22,996 bases of DNA from positions 1 through 22,996 of IMG/VR virus record IMGVR_UViG_3300035698_020628; one strand, 5' to 3'. Position numbers and translations under genes: made by a program. Each line of letters opens with the position of its first letter. Position 1 is the stretch's first letter. Shown here one piece after another: positions 22,507 through 22,996 of the stretch. The stretch is from a virus. The notes beneath the pieces were generated by a model that was not told the origin of the DNA, ran no database searches, and saw only the letters and a program-made list of their open reading frames with translations.

Positions 22507-22753
22507 AAAATTTCATCAACCATTAGTTACCAATAAGGGAACTCTTATTCAAGAATTGTCTTTATTGGTTAAAAATAAAGTTTATATTTACCCTCAAGCA
22601 CACAAAGAGGTTGAAAAATTAAGAAATTTCAATGTGGGTGATGAGGTTACTATAACGTTTAAAATTTACGGAAAAGAGAAAAATATTAAAAACGTTTATG
22701 TCCACTTTCACAGCTTAATAATAGAAAAAATAAGTTTAACACAAAATCATTAA
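22481..22753 (+). CDS. DUF3127 OB-fold ssDNA-binding-like protein
   Basis: This 90-residue protein matches DUF3127, a Bacteroidetes family of single-strand DNA-binding-like OB folds: F-T-V-T-G-I-I-K-K-F at the start, L-I-Q-E-L-S-L-L-V-K in strand two, then L-R-N-F-N-V-G-D-E-V-T-I-T-F-K-I-Y-G-K and a closing W/I-E-K strand. It probably coats single-stranded DNA during phage replication. It overlaps the HNH gene by 26 bases and precedes the replication-type gene by two. It is shorter than host SSB and lacks the acidic C-terminal tip, so its protein contacts would differ. Confidence 0.75.
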   Translation: MFTVTGIIKKFHQPLVTNKGTLIQELSLLVKNKVYIYPQAHKEVEKLRNFNVGDEVTITFKIYGKEKNIKNVYVHFHSLIIEKISLTQNH

Positions 22754-22755
22754 TT

Positions 22756-22996
22756 ATGTCTAAAAATCCTGCATTTTTATTCTATGCTCAAGACTTCTAT
22801 ACAGGCACAAGAATTATGCTACCAAATGAAAGGGCTTGTTATATTGACTTGCTAATTTATCAACACCAAAATAATGGAATAATACCTCCTGATTTGGATA
22901 GAGTTTTAATGTTCTGTTCAGGAATTGACAAAGCGACCCTTGAAGCGGTGCTTAAGGCTAAATTCGAAAAGACTGAGAATGGTTGGCATAACGAAA
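22756..22996 (+). CDS. DUF1376/YdaU-like replication protein, cut by window end
   Basis: Only the first 80 residues are visible before the window ends. PAFLFYAQDFYTGT ... RACYIDLLIYQHQNNGIIP ... DLDRVL followed by EAVLKAKFEK matches the DUF1376/YdaU-type N-terminal domain found in phage replication initiation proteins, a winged-helix-like module with the pattern F-Y-x-x-D-F-x-x-G-T and G-x-I-P. The full protein would probably carry a DNA-binding or helicase-loader C-terminus, not seen here. It starts two bases after the DUF3127 stop, continuing the replication operon. Confidence 0.75.
   Translation, partial: MSKNPAFLFYAQDFYTGTRIMLPNERACYIDLLIYQHQNNGIIPPDLDRVLMFCSGIDKATLEAVLKAKFEKTENGWHNE

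Overview
The window is most likely part of a tailed (siphovirus-like) phage or prophage of a Bacteroidetes/Flavobacteriia host. Signs of this are the AT-rich sequence, A-rich translation leaders that mostly lack Shine-Dalgarno sites, a Bacteroidetes-type promoter (TAnnTTTG), DUF5977 and DUF3127 domains, and the tape measure/distal tail/hub gene order. All confident genes are on the + strand. No terminase, portal, capsid, integrase, tRNA or CRISPR array is visible, so this is an internal part of the genome.

Layout. (1) 61-9932, tail tip and fibres: tape measure protein, two distal-tail-like proteins (one carrying DUF5977 repeats), a 1058-residue hub/fibre ending in a self-cleaving S74 chaperone, an adhesin-type protein and a fibronectin-III protein. 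(2) 9949-11837, envelope and lysis: a membrane protein with HExxH, a small unknown protein, a holin and an M15 peptidase endolysin. (3) 11857-16702, accessory structural or host-range genes: a small conserved phage protein with its own terminator, then a glycine/serine-rich tail protein, a giant protein with twenty-eight 22-residue histidine repeats, and a small beta-rich protein. (4) 16702-17350, two overlapping membrane/exported coiled-coil genes that look like a spanin-type pair. (5) 17351-17601, a control region with back-to-back terminators and overlapping opposed promoters; it may encode a tiny antisense hydrophobic peptide. (6) 17602-22996, early and DNA-metabolism genes: a 43-residue zinc-finger protein, an HTH protein, a small membrane protein, a probable OB-type protein, a RecE-like nuclease, a DEDDh exonuclease, two HNH-type nucleases, a DUF3127 ssDNA-binding-like protein and the start of a DUF1376/YdaU-like replication gene.

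Functionally, region 1 builds the tail tip and adsorption apparatus, and regions 2 and 4 together supply lysis across the inner membrane, wall and outer membrane. Region 3 sits between the two lysis parts and looks like an inserted host-interaction module. Region 6 is a recombination/replication cassette driven from the promoter at about 17545-17575. The most unusual signals are the metal-binding-like HxH repeat fibre, the control region with its candidate antisense transcript, an FN3 domain split by one in-frame stop, and a heptapeptide (LPDLHEA) shared by the N-termini of two adjacent recombination genes. All functional calls come from reading motifs by eye; no database search was possible.
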